DNA of 64,000 nt from NCBI RefSeq assembly GCF_004771275.1, contig NZ_RQEV01000008.1, forward strand, positions 244,013 to 308,012, written 5' to 3'. Below are positions 38,944 to 48,702 of the stretch, in pieces. The notes below the pieces were generated by a model that was not told the DNA's origin, did no database searches, and saw only the letters and a program-made list of their open reading frames with translations. A program made the translations under genes and the position numbers. This DNA comes from Leptospira fluminis (lineage in GTDB: Bacteria > Spirochaetota > Leptospiria > Leptospirales > Leptospiraceae). How positions within the stretch are numbered: position 1 is the stretch's first letter; each line of letters begins with the position of its first letter.

Positions 38944-40251
38944 GTGAAATTCAGGTTTTTAAATTTCGTCTTCTTCCTTGTAGGGGATCCTAAGAAGAAC
39001 TCCTTGGAGCATAGGCTTTTTAATTCCGTCGCCTTGATCAACGGATTGCTGAATATCATCGGATCCGTTTTTCTTCCCCCAAGCGAATATTACTTAAGAA
39101 TTCTGCTTTTAAATTCCGTTTCGGGAATCGCGCTTTTGGCCATGTATTACCTTTCCCGGGTAAAGAGTATATACTATTCCTTATACTGGCCCTTCAATCT
39201 GACGATTCTGATTTATCTCTCTTCCGTTTGGTTTCTGAACGGAGGATCGCAAGGAGGAAATCATTATTATTTCATTCCCGCCTTAGTGATAGCGACGGTT
39301 CTACTCCGCGACCAGAACGTTTTCCTGGTGTACGGACTTTATGCTCTTTTCACGATGACTCTCTACGGACTGGAGTATCTCCATCCGAACTTCATCGTTC
39401 AGACTAACGATACCAGAGAACTGAGATACAGCGATCTCGCCGGGAATTATTTGTTCGTGCAGATCCTGACCGGAATCCTGATCTTTATCATGGCCAGAAA
39501 CCTGAACGTGGAAAGAGGCAAATCGGAGAATCTTCTCCGGAACATTCTACCCGAAACGATCGCGGACGAATTGAAAAAGAACGAACGAGTGGCTCCTATA
39601 CGTTATGAAAACGTTTCGGTTCTTTTTACAGATATGGCCGGCTTCACCCAAATATCCGAAAGTATGACTCCGGAGGAACTCGTGGGAGAACTGGATCTTT
39701 TTTTCAAATACTTCGATCGCGTCTCCAAACGTTACGGTCTGGAGAAAATCAAAACGATAGGAGATTCCTACATGGCGGCGGGAGGTCTTCCCGTCCCGAA
39801 CTCGACCCACGCGGTGGATGCCGTCCTGTGCGGATTGGAATTTCAGGAGTTCATGTTGAAAAATAAGATCGAAAGGGAGCAAGCGGGACTTCCGTCCTGG
39901 TCTCTGCGACTAGGGATCCATAGCGGCAGCGTGGTCGCGGGAGTGATCGGAACCGAAAAGTTCGCGTACGACATTTGGGGCGACACCGTAAATACCGCGA
40001 GCAGAATGGAAAGTTCCGGACTCCCGGGAGAAGTCAATATATCCAAACAGACGTACGAATTGGTAAAGGGCTTTTTCGATTGCGAACCGAGAGGTCTAGT
40101 CAAAGCGAAAAACAAGGGAGAAATAGAGATGTATCTGGTCAAAGGAATCCGACCGGACCTGGTGGATCCCGGAACCAAGGACACTCCTAGTCATTCCTTC
40201 TGGCATCTCTATTCCACGCTTGAAGGAAAGGAGGAACAAGGGATCAGTTAG
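38944..40251 (+). CDS. Membrane-bound class III adenylate/guanylate cyclase
   Basis: A 435-residue signalling enzyme with about five or six N-terminal membrane segments (residues 30-190) and a C-terminal class III cyclase domain (about 215-400). Both metal-binding Asp positions are present (LFTDMAGFTQIS and IKTIGDSYMAAGG), plus YDIWGDTVNTASRMES with the transition-state Asn and Arg. The Lys in KTIGDSYM and Asp in WGDTVN at substrate-selecting positions point to ATP, thus cAMP, as the likely product. Start GTG 38944. The 3' end overlaps the convergent gene by 8 bp. Confidence 0.92.
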   Translation: MKFRFLNFVFFLVGDPKKNSLEHRLFNSVALINGLLNIIGSVFLPPSEYYLRILLLNSVSGIALLAMYYLSRVKSIYYSLYWPFNLTILIYLSSVWFLNGGSQGGNHYYFIPALVIATVLLRDQNVFLVYGLYALFTMTLYGLEYLHPNFIVQTNDTRELRYSDLAGNYLFVQILTGILIFIMARNLNVERGKSENLLRNILPETIADELKKNERVAPIRYENVSVLFTDMAGFTQISESMTPEELVGELDLFFKYFDRVSKRYGLEKIKTIGDSYMAAGGLPVPNSTHAVDAVLCGLEFQEFMLKNKIEREQAGLPSWSLRLGIHSGSVVAGVIGTEKFAYDIWGDTVNTASRMESSGLPGEVNISKQTYELVKGFFDCEPRGLVKAKNKGEIEMYLVKGIRPDLVDPGTKDTPSHSFWHLYSTLEGKEEQGIS

Positions 40252-40906
40252 GAAGGTTCCAGCCTCCTAATATCCGGGAAGGTTCGACCTGAGCGTCGTA
40301 CGGAACCGATTCCTCGGCCCCGGGATTCCTTTCTTTGTATTCGTTTCTTTCGTTAATCTCTTCCGAAAATCGTTCCGATACATTCTCGGAAAGAGTAGCC
40401 GGCGGAAAGCGATCAGGATTCTCCTCGATGTAACGAAGATAAGCGCCTAGAATATTTAAAAGGAGGTCTAACTCCGTGGAAAAGATTCCGAAAATATTTC
40501 CGAGCGCGGCGTTGCCGCATCTGTACGAGAATACGGAGGCGAGAGAGAATAATTTTTTGGGAGCGAGAATCTCTAAACTTCGCCAAGCTTGGTCTCCCTT
40601 GACTGCCAGAGCAAAGGAAAGGAATTCCGCGTTTATTTTTGAAATCGTAACGATGGGAGCGTTTTGACCGATGTACGGTTGGTGAGAACGGACAATGCCG
40701 TCGATTTCGGAGGGATCTTCTAAGATAAAAGAAAGGCAGGCGTTGGAATAGGTTTCATCCAATCTTCTCGCGACTAAACCGGCGAGGTAAACGCAGATTT
40801 CCCCTTCCGGTTTCGAAGATAGAGGACTGAGAAAATTCTCCAACAGCAAAACATGGTTTCGAAACGTTCCGTTCCAGGAACCTTTAGGAAGTCTGGACAG
40901 GTCCAT
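40244..40906 (-). CDS. Hypothetical protein
   Basis: A 220-residue protein with no recognised family. It is predicted cytoplasmic (no signal or membrane segment), mostly helical in the first 170 residues, with a charged Glu/Arg/Asn-rich C-terminal tail. Its codon usage resembles that of neighbours and the reading frame is clean, and the start ATG at 40906 follows AGGAGGATCGC, a strong ribosome binding site. Divergent from the alpha/beta hydrolase gene. Confidence 0.7.
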   Translation of the reverse strand: MDLSRLPKGSWNGTFRNHVLLLENFLSPLSSKPEGEICVYLAGLVARRLDETYSNACLSFILEDPSEIDGIVRSHQPYIGQNAPIVTISKINAEFLSFALAVKGDQAWRSLEILAPKKLFSLASVFSYRCGNAALGNIFGIFSTELDLLLNILGAYLRYIEENPDRFPPATLSENVSERFSEEINERNEYKERNPGAEESVPYDAQVEPSRILGGWNLPN

Positions 40907-40977
40907 GCGATCCTCCTACTCTCTTCTATTAAGAACGATCTATTTTGGAAAAAGTTAAGCAATTTTCGGATTTTTTT

Positions 40978-41874
40978 ATGATGCACACTAAACACTTCCC
41001 TCTAGTTCTATCCTTATGTTTCCTTACGGGTTGCACTTCCTTTCCCGAATGGAAAATGACGGAAGCGGAAGCTCTTCAGGATTTTTCCCGAGCCGGCGTG
41101 GCTTACAAAGAAATCGATACGAACAAGGGGAGCGAGGCGGCAATCCATTCCGTTTCGGTAGGATGTCCCGGAAACACCGAAAAGGACGTGCTGGTTTTTA
41201 TCCACGGTTCTCCGGGGAACTGGATTCATTTCTGGAGATATATGAAGGATCCGGATCTACTTTCCACATTTTGCATGATCGGATTGGACAGACCCGGATT
41301 CGGATCTTCTCCGGGGCCATTACCCGACGTCGACGGTCAGGCGAAGCGTATTTTAAATTCCTTATATTCCATTCTTTCCAAAACCCCTAAAAGAAAACTC
41401 GTACTTGTAGGGCATTCCTACGGCGGACCGGTGGCCGCCAGGATCGCCGCACTGGAAGAAAACGGCGTGACTCATCTGGTGCTTCTCGCCGCCGCGCTGG
41501 ATCCGGAAAAAGAGGAACTCAAATGGTACAATCGTGCGGCGAATACCGGACTTGCAAGATCGATTCTACCCGCCGATCTTCTTACCAGCAATATGGAAAT
41601 GCTTCCGATGAAGGAACAGTTGCTCGCTATCGAATCCGATTGGAAAAAATTGAAGGCGGAAGTCTATATCGTACAAGGGGGACAGGATACCCTCGTTTCT
41701 CCGGAAAATCTGGATTTCGCGCGGCGCATGTTCCCGTCGCGATCGATCCTAAGGGAAATTTACTTACCGGAAGAAGGCCATTTTCTACCTTGGAAAAATT
41801 TTTCTACGGTGAAAGGGCTCCTATTGGAAATTTCCGAGAAGCGGAATTCGGCACCGTCTCCTCAGGAAAAATAG
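40978..41874 (+). CDS. Alpha/beta hydrolase, lipoprotein
   Basis: A 298-residue alpha/beta-fold hydrolase anchored as a lipoprotein: MMHTKHFPLVLSLCFLTGC carries the signal and lipobox LTGC. The fold is visible as FIHGSPGNWIHFWR (oxyanion loop), LDRPGFGSS, and the nucleophile elbow LVGHSYGGPVAA. The acid is probably Asp in QGGQDTLVSPEN and the His in EEGHFLPWK. The substrate is unknown. Start 40978 is preferred to the longer frame from 40945, because the lipoprotein signal begins there. Confidence 0.85.
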   Translation: MMHTKHFPLVLSLCFLTGCTSFPEWKMTEAEALQDFSRAGVAYKEIDTNKGSEAAIHSVSVGCPGNTEKDVLVFIHGSPGNWIHFWRYMKDPDLLSTFCMIGLDRPGFGSSPGPLPDVDGQAKRILNSLYSILSKTPKRKLVLVGHSYGGPVAARIAALEENGVTHLVLLAAALDPEKEELKWYNRAANTGLARSILPADLLTSNMEMLPMKEQLLAIESDWKKLKAEVYIVQGGQDTLVSPENLDFARRMFPSRSILREIYLPEEGHFLPWKNFSTVKGLLLEISEKRNSAPSPQEK

Positions 41875-41882
41875 CGCATTTC

Positions 41883-41920
41883 GGAACTCCGCCAACGAAC
41901 GGAGTTCCTCATTTCTTCTC
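41883..41920 (+). terminator. Bidirectional-type terminator hairpin
   Basis: GGAACTCCG-ccaacgaa-CGGAGTTCC, a perfect 9-bp stem followed by TCATTTCTTCT, 8 bp after the hydrolase stop codon and 21 bp before the end of the convergent barrel gene. Confidence 0.7.
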
Positions 41921-41928
41921 GGAATGAA

Positions 41929-43329
41929 TCAAAGACGGATGGAGTAACCGAAGGACCATACCACGCTGTGAAGCGGTATTCTTTGGGCTAGATGATGATT
42001 GACTAGCGCTTGCTTGATGTTCGGATCCAAATTCGAATTCGTGATGGAATTGAGCACGATCTCGTTGGATGTTCCGTAACTTTTGGAAGGATTTACGGTC
42101 AACCCGTCGTTGGAATTGGCGGTGAGAGGTTGGACAGTACTCGCTCCGGGAACCACTCCGACCGTCTGTCCCCCGACTATATTCGGATAATAATAGTTGT
42201 TATCTATCATATAAGTGTTCGGACGATATACGTCGGTCAAGGACGCGAAAAACGATAAATAACGTACCATCAGTTTGAAGTCCAAATTCTTGAATCCGGA
42301 TCTTCTGTCTATATTATCGTTATAATATTGGTAACCCAAATCGATCCCTGGTTGCACCTTGAAGTCCTTGGTTATATCGTATTCATGATGGATCGAAAAC
42401 CGATGAAACGTGCTGCCGTTGAACGCGTTCGTAGGATAACCCGAATCCATATCGTTTTGGCCGCCTATCGACGCTCCGCCGATCCTTTCGGAAGTGAATC
42501 GAATATTAAAAAAATAGGAAGGATTTAGATAAGTCAAGAACGGAAAATTCCATCCCGCGGTAAATAACCCTAAAGCGAAATCGGGTTGCGTGTTCGCATA
42601 ATAGATCATTCCCGTGCTGAAATCTCCGAGCCTGTTCGTTCTCCATCTGTACATTAAGACCGCCGCCAGAGCGTCTCTCAAGCCGTTCATTTCCGTTCTC
42701 TTTTTGTAAACACCGGGATTCTGCAGAGCTTGGCTTAGGCTTACGTCGGGTGCAAACGGGGCGGCCTGGAATCCTCCATCCACGTCCCGATTCGTACGGC
42801 CGTTCAGCGGAGACAATTCCCGAATGGTCAGATTCAATCCTTCTAGATTCGTGGGGATATTGACCGCAGTGTCCAGGATCAGCGATCTGGGAAGGCTGGA
42901 ATATTTCAGGTCTCCTCGTCTTACGTAGGCGTTTCCGAAGAAACTATTTCCGTTAATGAATACGTCGTTGGTCAAAGATTGGCTCCAGGTCAGATCGAAA
43001 TCCCTCTTTTTTTCCGGACCCGTAGAGACGGAAATTTTACTGATGATTTGATCTTTGGTTAACATTTCGGAGGACTTCTCTTCTTTTGTCGGAACGTTCT
43101 GACTCCGGATATGCTGGACAATTTCGGACTTAGGAATCCGAATGGGAATCCCCTCCGAAAAACTGAAAATAAAATCGTCGGTTCCTTCTTTTTCCAAAGT
43201 CAGGTCCGAAAGCCTTCTTCCGGACCGCAACACAACCTCGTCCGCATCCAATTGTAGCGGAAGAGAAATCGAAAGGAATAAAACGGAAAAAACCCGTTTG
43301 AACGGGATACTTCTGGCATTTAGATTCAT
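41929..43329 (-). CDS. Probable outer membrane protein with N-terminal soluble domain
   Basis: A 466-residue exported protein. The signal peptide (FSVLFLSISLPLQLDA, about 14-29) is followed by a small periplasmic domain (DEVVLRSGRRLSDLTLEKEG, IRIPKSEIVQHI) and a barrel-like region from about residue 110 to the C-terminus, which ends SFGYSIRL. The function is unknown. It is divergent from an ArsR-type regulator, and one of two mirror-image operators lies 62 bp before its ATG, so it is probably controlled by that regulator. Confidence 0.68.
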   Translation of the reverse strand: MNLNARSIPFKRVFSVLFLSISLPLQLDADEVVLRSGRRLSDLTLEKEGTDDFIFSFSEGIPIRIPKSEIVQHIRSQNVPTKEEKSSEMLTKDQIISKISVSTGPEKKRDFDLTWSQSLTNDVFINGNSFFGNAYVRRGDLKYSSLPRSLILDTAVNIPTNLEGLNLTIRELSPLNGRTNRDVDGGFQAAPFAPDVSLSQALQNPGVYKKRTEMNGLRDALAAVLMYRWRTNRLGDFSTGMIYYANTQPDFALGLFTAGWNFPFLTYLNPSYFFNIRFTSERIGGASIGGQNDMDSGYPTNAFNGSTFHRFSIHHEYDITKDFKVQPGIDLGYQYYNDNIDRRSGFKNLDFKLMVRYLSFFASLTDVYRPNTYMIDNNYYYPNIVGGQTVGVVPGASTVQPLTANSNDGLTVNPSKSYGTSNEIVLNSITNSNLDPNIKQALVNHHLAQRIPLHSVVWSFGYSIRL

Positions 43330-43390
43330 TGTCGTCTCCTAAACAATTCAGTCCACCGCCCCCCAAAGGGCGGTTCCTCTTAGTTTTATA

Positions 43391-43408
43391 GTTCAAGAAC
43401 TATTGAAC
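43391..43408. promoter_or_regulatory. ArsR-type operator, site 1 (barrel-gene side)
   Basis: GTTCAAgaactaTTGAAC, an 18-bp inverted repeat with perfect hexamer arms. Its reverse complement recurs at 43442-43459 with one mismatch. Confidence 0.65.
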
Positions 43409-43441
43409 TTCAAAAAATCCGACGGTCCAGGTCGATAAATA

Positions 43442-43459
43442 GTTCAATAGTTCTTGAAT
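43442..43459. promoter_or_regulatory. ArsR-type operator, site 2 (regulator side)
   Basis: GTTCAATAGTTCTTGAAT, matching the reverse complement of site 1 in 17 of 18 bases. Centres are 51 bp apart, close to five helical turns. It ends 37 bp before the regulator ATG. Confidence 0.65.
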
Positions 43460-43496
43460 TTTTATACTATTACGTCAAAAAAGAATAGAGTTCCCT

Positions 43497-43814
43497 ATGT
43501 CAAAAACCCCTCCGCACCCGACCTTAGACCAAATCCAGCTCTCCACGATTTTCGAGGCGGTCAGCGATCCTATCCGAAGAAAAATCCTTCTGAAATTGTT
43601 GGAAGTGGAGGAAGCGAACTGTTCCGCGTTTTTGGAATATGCTTCCAAAACGAATCTTTCCTATCATATAGGAAAATTGAGAGAGGCGGGACTTACCAAA
43701 ACCAGATTGGAAGGAACGCAGAAGTTTCTATCCCTACGCAACCGAGATCTTGAAAAAAAATTTCCAGGTCTACTCCGGGCTATCCTCGAAAGTTCCAGAA
43801 AGGAAAACAAATGA
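43497..43814 (+). CDS. ArsR-family winged-helix transcriptional regulator
   Basis: A 105-residue DNA-binding protein. The wHTH is visible as IFEAVSDPIRRKILLKLLE, then a recognition helix region NLSYHIGKLREAGLTKTRLEG. No classic metal-binding ELCVCDL motif is present (EEANCSAFLEYA instead, with a single Cys), so the signal is unclear. It is probably autoregulated through two operator sites upstream and likely controls the divergent barrel gene and the ABC exporter downstream (about 98 bp further). Confidence 0.85.
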   Translation: MSKTPPHPTLDQIQLSTIFEAVSDPIRRKILLKLLEVEEANCSAFLEYASKTNLSYHIGKLREAGLTKTRLEGTQKFLSLRNRDLEKKFPGLLRAILESSRKENK

Positions 43815-43912
43815 TCGGAAGACGGAAAAATCCGCTCGCGTAACTCCGGGCCGATTGAAAAATGATACCTTTGGAATTCTAATATACGCTTCCGTAATAA
43901 CAGGTAAAATAC

Positions 43913-44845
43913 ATGTCCGACCCATCGATCGTATCCGTCCAAAACGTTTCCAAAACCTACGCGACCGGTTTTCAGGCGTTGAAAAACGTAAGTCTTGAAA
44001 TCAAAGAAGGAGAGATTATCGCCCTCCTAGGCCCGAACGGGGCCGGTAAAACCACTTTGATCTCCTTGGTCTGCGGATTAGTGAATGCGAGCGAAGGTTC
44101 CGTTACGGTAGGCGGCTACGATATTCTGAAGAATTACCGTCGGACCAGATCCATGATCGGACTGGTCCCCCAGGAACTGGCTGTGCATTCCTTCGAAACG
44201 GTGATTGCTACCGTCAATTTCAGCCGCGGTCTGTTCGGAAAGGCGCCGAACAGCGAGTATGTGGAAAAAATCCTGCGCTCCTTAACCCTTTGGGAAAAGA
44301 AAGACCAACCGATCATCACTCTTTCCGGAGGGATGAAACGCAGGGTCATGATCGCCAAAGCCCTCTCTCACGAGCCTTCCGTACTATTCCTGGATGAGCC
44401 GACTGCGGGAGTCGATGTGGAATTGAGAAAGGATATGTGGAACATAGTCCGTTCCCTTAGGGACAGCGGGGTCACGATCATTCTCACTACGCATTACATC
44501 GAGGAAGCGGAGGAGATCGCCGATCGAATCGGAATCATCAGCAAAGGGGAATTGATTCTGGTAGAACGCAAAGAAGAACTGATGAGAAAGCTCGGGAAAA
44601 AACAGATGACCATAGATCTGACCTCCTCCATCGATTCCATACCGGGTCCTCTTTCAAGATATGAATTGGAGATCGGAGAGGAAGGAAAGCAACTGATCTA
44701 TACGTACGACAGTCACGGAAAACAGAACGGGATCACCTCCCTTCTGGACGATCTGAAACTCACCGGTATAGGATTTAGGGATCTGAATACTTCCCAGAGT
44801 TCCCTGGAAGAAATCTTCGTTCGATTGGTCAAGGAGTCCAAATGA
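43913..44845 (+). CDS. ABC-2 type exporter, ATP-binding protein
   Basis: A 310-residue ATPase of the DrrA/CcmA-like exporter branch. Walker [11 protein letters not shown]-loop GLVPQELAV, signature [15 protein letters not shown], Walker [13 protein letters not shown] and H-loop [12 protein letters not shown] are intact. A C-terminal extension of about 90 residues is usual for this class. Overlaps the permease gene by 4 bp (ATGA). Confidence 0.93.
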   Translation: MSDPSIVSVQNVSKTYATGFQALKNVSLEIKEGEIIALLGPNGAGKTTLISLVCGLVNASEGSVTVGGYDILKNYRRTRSMIGLVPQELAVHSFETVIATVNFSRGLFGKAPNSEYVEKILRSLTLWEKKDQPIITLSGGMKRRVMIAKALSHEPSVLFLDEPTAGVDVELRKDMWNIVRSLRDSGVTIILTTHYIEEAEEIADRIGIISKGELILVERKEELMRKLGKKQMTIDLTSSIDSIPGPLSRYELEIGEEGKQLIYTYDSHGKQNGITSLLDDLKLTGIGFRDLNTSQSSLEEIFVRLVKESK

Positions 44846-45603
44846 ATTTTCACGCAATTAAAGCGATCTACGTATTGGAAATGGCGAGAACGAGACGTAC
44901 CTTGATGCAAAGCATCGCTTCTCCCGTCATCTCTACTTCCCTGTATTTCGTGGTGTTCGGCTCCGCGATCGGTTCGCGGATCCAGGAAGTGGAAGGGGTT
45001 CCTTACGGCTCTTTTATCGTCCCGGGCCTCGTGATGCTCTCCCTCCTTACGGAAAGTATATCGAACGCTTCTTTCGGAATCTACTTCCCGAAATTCACGG
45101 GAACGATCTATGAAATTCTCTCCGCTCCCGTCTCGAGTCTCGAAGCCGTTCTAGGATATGTCGGAGCGGCCGCCACTAAGTCCCTTATCCTGGGAACCAT
45201 CATGTTAGTGACCGCTTCCTTTTTCGTTCCGGTACGGATAGCTCATCCCGCCTTAATGATCCTTTTCCTGATTCTCACTGCCGTTTCCTTTAGCTTGTTC
45301 GGATTTATCATCGGAATCTGGGCGGACAATTTCGAAAAACTTCAGGTCATCCCGCTTCTGGTCATCACTCCCCTCGTATTTCTGGGCGGAAGTTTTTATT
45401 CCGCAAGTATGCTCCCACCGTTTTGGCAATCGGTCACTCTGTTCAATCCGGTTCTTTATTTGGTCAGCGGTTTCCGCTGGAGCTTTTACGAGATCTCCGA
45501 CGTAAGCGTGGAAGTCAGCCTCGCGATGATCCTTCTCTTCCTTTCCGTTTGCCTTCTGGTGGTGGCTTGGATCTTCCGAACGGGATACCATATCAAAAAG
45601 TGA
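44842..45603 (+). CDS. ABC-2 type exporter, permease
   Basis: A 253-residue membrane protein with six hydrophobic segments and the ABC-2 layout: [18 protein letters not shown] amphipathic start ([20 protein letters not shown]), [14 protein letters not shown], and [19 protein letters not shown] near the C-terminal third. Works with the overlapping ATPase gene. The exported compound is unknown (drug, polysaccharide or lipid are options). Confidence 0.92.
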   Translation: MNFHAIKAIYVLEMARTRRTLMQSIASPVISTSLYFVVFGSAIGSRIQEVEGVPYGSFIVPGLVMLSLLTESISNASFGIYFPKFTGTIYEILSAPVSSLEAVLGYVGAAATKSLILGTIMLVTASFFVPVRIAHPALMILFLILTAVSFSLFGFIIGIWADNFEKLQVIPLLVITPLVFLGGSFYSASMLPPFWQSVTLFNPVLYLVSGFRWSFYEISDVSVEVSLAMILLFLSVCLLVVAWIFRTGYHIKK

Positions 45604-45660
45604 GCCGATAAGCTAAGCGGCTTGACTTTTCCGTTATATCGGTGATGCTTAAGCCCCGCT

Positions 45661-48642
45661 ATGCACGAATCCATCCTATTTTCTCATCATTCCATAGGTG
45701 TTTTTTCGCTTTTTCTTCTTACTTGTGTTCTCTCCGGCTTCCTAATCTTCAAAAAGGATAAGACCCTTCCGACATATTATTTAATCTCGATGTATCTCGG
45801 ATATGCGATGATGTTTTTCGGATATTTCATATCCTATTCCGTCTTCGATCCTATTTCCGCCTACCATAGGTATTTTACCGTATTCGTAGTCTTTGCCATC
45901 GTCTCTTTGATCGGTTTTTGCTACAATTTTCCCAAGAACATACATCCGAAAGAGTCCAAAATCGTGATCACCGGAGCCTTTCTGTTAGCTCTTACCGCCT
46001 GGGTTCATTTCATCATAAAAACGTTTCGGATGGAAAAGACGTTTTCCTTTACCGCCCACCAATACAGCTTCGATTTCGGCAAGGAATCGGGAGCGACGAT
46101 CCTATTCTGTTTTTGCGTCAGCATCGTCATTCTGATCAGAAAGATCGTGTATTACTCCGATTATCGCGGAATCCTGAAAACCTGGTCCGATTCCTTATCG
46201 GAAAAGAAATCCGTATTCATAGCTCCCGCAAAAATATCGTTGGGAATCCTGATCGGATTGAAAAAAATCCTGTTTCCGATCGGAAAGGAAGCCGTCGCCT
46301 TGAGAGCGTTTCTCTTGACCGCTTTCCTGAATATTCTGAATGCGTTTAATAACCTACTGAACAAATCCGGCTCCATCGACTTCGACACGTATGCGATAGC
46401 CTATTTTATTCTTTCCGTGATGACGATGTTCCTGATTCAAAACGCGTATTTGGATCATTCTCCGGAGCCCACCAGTTTTATGACCAAGATCCTATCCAGC
46501 GCCGTGGTCACGATCATGCTGGCGTTGAGCGCCATCAGTTATATTACTATGTTCACTTTGGACAAGTCCATCCAAAGCAAGAATATCTCCGAAATGAATT
46601 CCGTAAAAACCTCCATCAGGAACGGGGAAAAGGATTTTCCGAAGGACGTGAAATATCTTCTTGCCGGACCTACGGGCCCGGGACTGTTCGGGCGAGATTA
46701 TGAAATCGTTTTTAAGAAAGATTCGGATATCGCAACGGATTCTCTAAAAGGCGGAGAAGCGCTTTATAAGAAACAGGAGCTCCACGAATTCATCGAAAAA
46801 AATAAGAAGAAGTACAAGGGAAAAACTCCGGAAGAAACGGAATCCTTGGCATCCAAGGAATTTGACGGAACGAATCCCCCCTTAGGATCTAGAATGTACC
46901 GTATGGCGGATCGTTTTTATACTCATTACGATTTCGAAATCGGCAAAAAAAGATACGAGGTCGGCTTCGGCTATCTAGAGTTCCGAAAAGCCGTTCATAG
47001 AGTCGCCAAATGGTTGGTTCTGATCCAACTAGGAACCTCCGTCTTTATACTGATCGCATTTCCGATTCTTCTCCGAGTAAGCCTCGTAAAACCTTTAAAC
47101 GATCTCTTATCCGGAGTGGAAAAAGTGAACCATGGAAACTTGGACGTAAACGTACCCATTAAAACCATGGACGAGGTCGGTTTCCTTTCCCTGTCGTTCA
47201 ATTCCATGGTGGATTCCATACGCAGCGCTAGGCAGGAGCTCCAGAATTACGCGGATCACCTGGAAGAAAAGGTGGAAGAAAGAACTAGGGAAGTGCAGGA
47301 AAAAATGCGGGAGGTCCAACAACTCAAGATCCAGCAGGACGGAGATTATTTCTTAACTTCCCTACTCGCTAAGCCTTTATTTTATAACGCCAATAAATCC
47401 GCCAACGTGAACACGAACTTCCTGATCAGGCAGAAGAAATACTTCGAATTCCGCAATAAGCAGGGAGAACTCGGAGGAGATATTTGCCTCACCGGAAATC
47501 TGCGTTTGGGAACTCCGGAGAATTTTAAGAAATACACGATGGCCTTAAACGGAGATGCGATGGGCAAATCCATGCAAGGCGCCGGAGGATCTTTAGTCAT
47601 GGGCGTCGTCATGAATTCCATCATGGCTCGTTCCGCGGCAAACAAGCGAGTTTTGGAAAAAACCCCCGAAGAATGGCTCACCGAAGTATACCAGGAAGTG
47701 CATTCCGTCTTCAAAAGTTTCGACGGGAGTATGATCATCTCTGCCACTCTCCTGTTGGTGGACGACGAAAACGGGGAGGCATTCTATTGGAATGCCGAAC
47801 ACCCGTTTTCCGTTTTGTATCGGGACGGGAAAGCTTCGTTTATAGAATCGGACTTGGAGCTGAGAAAATTAGGGTTGGATTCGGAGTACCCTTTTAAAGT
47901 CAAAAAATTCCAACTCTATCCGGGAGACGTGGTCGTACTTGCTTCGGACGGAAGGGACGACCTAATGCTCTCGAACGTGAACGGCAAAAGGATCATCAAC
48001 GAGGACGAAAACCTGTTCCTGCAAATCGTAGAAAATTCCCACGCCGAAATATCCGCGATAGAACGTGCGATACGCGAAACCGGAGAAGTCATAGACGACC
48101 TTTCCATCCTGAGGATCGGTTTCAAGGAAACCGGAATACCTACGACCGCAGGTCTCGTCTCCGAAGATGAGGAGTCGGAAGATAGAATTACGATCAGAAA
48201 TCTTTACAAAGAAGGCAAGGAACTCTATAAGATCGGCGAAGTGCAAAAGGCGATCGGGGTTCTTATGGACGCTTACGCAGCCGATAATTCCAACCAAAGA
48301 TTGAACAAACTTTTAGGATTGCTTAGCTTTAAGGAAAAGGATTATCCGTTAGCGGTGCAAGTACTTAGTAAATATCTTTCCTACGATCCGGATACGGCCG
48401 AACTTTGGTATTATCTGTCTATCGCGGAAAAGAAACTCGGAAATCTGACCCAGGCCTTGCAGGCGGCGCAGATGGTGAACCAACTCCAGCCCATGAACGT
48501 GCAAAATTTGGTGAATCTTTCCGATCTAAACCGCCTCCTTGGCCACAAAGAGGAAGCGATCCAATACACGAAAAACGCGGAAGAAATCGATCCGGAAAAT
48601 AAGAATATCCGCAAATTGAAAAAGTTGCTGGAAATAGACTAA
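45661..48642 (+). CDS. Membrane HAMP-SpoIIE phosphatase-TPR signalling protein
   Basis: A 993-residue protein. About seven to eight N-terminal membrane segments (residues 5-300) are followed by an extracytoplasmic region, a further membrane segment (about 445-465), a HAMP domain (LVKPLNDLLSGVEKVNHGNL at about 475-525), a coiled coil (about 525-560), a PP2C/SpoIIE Ser/Thr phosphatase domain (about 565-825) and C-terminal TPR repeats (about 845-985). Metal site motifs: ELGGDICL, NGDAMGKSMQGAGGS and ASDGRDD. Presumably it dephosphorylates an anti-sigma antagonist or other phosphoprotein. No partner gene (anti-sigma factor, STAS) is next to it. Confidence 0.9.
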   Translation: MHESILFSHHSIGVFSLFLLTCVLSGFLIFKKDKTLPTYYLISMYLGYAMMFFGYFISYSVFDPISAYHRYFTVFVVFAIVSLIGFCYNFPKNIHPKESKIVITGAFLLALTAWVHFIIKTFRMEKTFSFTAHQYSFDFGKESGATILFCFCVSIVILIRKIVYYSDYRGILKTWSDSLSEKKSVFIAPAKISLGILIGLKKILFPIGKEAVALRAFLLTAFLNILNAFNNLLNKSGSIDFDTYAIAYFILSVMTMFLIQNAYLDHSPEPTSFMTKILSSAVVTIMLALSAISYITMFTLDKSIQSKNISEMNSVKTSIRNGEKDFPKDVKYLLAGPTGPGLFGRDYEIVFKKDSDIATDSLKGGEALYKKQELHEFIEKNKKKYKGKTPEETESLASKEFDGTNPPLGSRMYRMADRFYTHYDFEIGKKRYEVGFGYLEFRKAVHRVAKWLVLIQLGTSVFILIAFPILLRVSLVKPLNDLLSGVEKVNHGNLDVNVPIKTMDEVGFLSLSFNSMVDSIRSARQELQNYADHLEEKVEERTREVQEKMREVQQLKIQQDGDYFLTSLLAKPLFYNANKSANVNTNFLIRQKKYFEFRNKQGELGGDICLTGNLRLGTPENFKKYTMALNGDAMGKSMQGAGGSLVMGVVMNSIMARSAANKRVLEKTPEEWLTEVYQEVHSVFKSFDGSMIISATLLLVDDENGEAFYWNAEHPFSVLYRDGKASFIESDLELRKLGLDSEYPFKVKKFQLYPGDVVVLASDGRDDLMLSNVNGKRIINEDENLFLQIVENSHAEISAIERAIRETGEVIDDLSILRIGFKETGIPTTAGLVSEDEESEDRITIRNLYKEGKELYKIGEVQKAIGVLMDAYAADNSNQRLNKLLGLLSFKEKDYPLAVQVLSKYLSYDPDTAELWYYLSIAEKKLGNLTQALQAAQMVNQLQPMNVQNLVNLSDLNRLLGHKEEAIQYTKNAEEIDPENKNIRKLKKLLEID

Positions 48643-48654
48643 AAAATTCCTAAC

Positions 48655-48692
48655 AAGCGTTCTTACCGAAAAAGCGATAAGAACGCTTATCC
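48655..48692. terminator. Terminator-like hairpin between convergent genes
   Basis: AAGCGTTCTTA (48655-48665) and TAAGAACGCTT (48678-48688), a perfect 11-bp stem with a 12-nt loop, 12 bp after the phosphatase stop codon and 14 bp before the flavin monooxygenase end. Short T/A tail; could serve both genes. Confidence 0.65.
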
Positions 48693-48702
48693 TAAAATAC
48701 TT

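Noticed and set aside
45602..45635. AGCCG / CGGCT hairpin followed by TTGACTTTT after the ABC permease as terminator
   Set aside because: Stem is only about five base pairs with a long loop; not supported enough.
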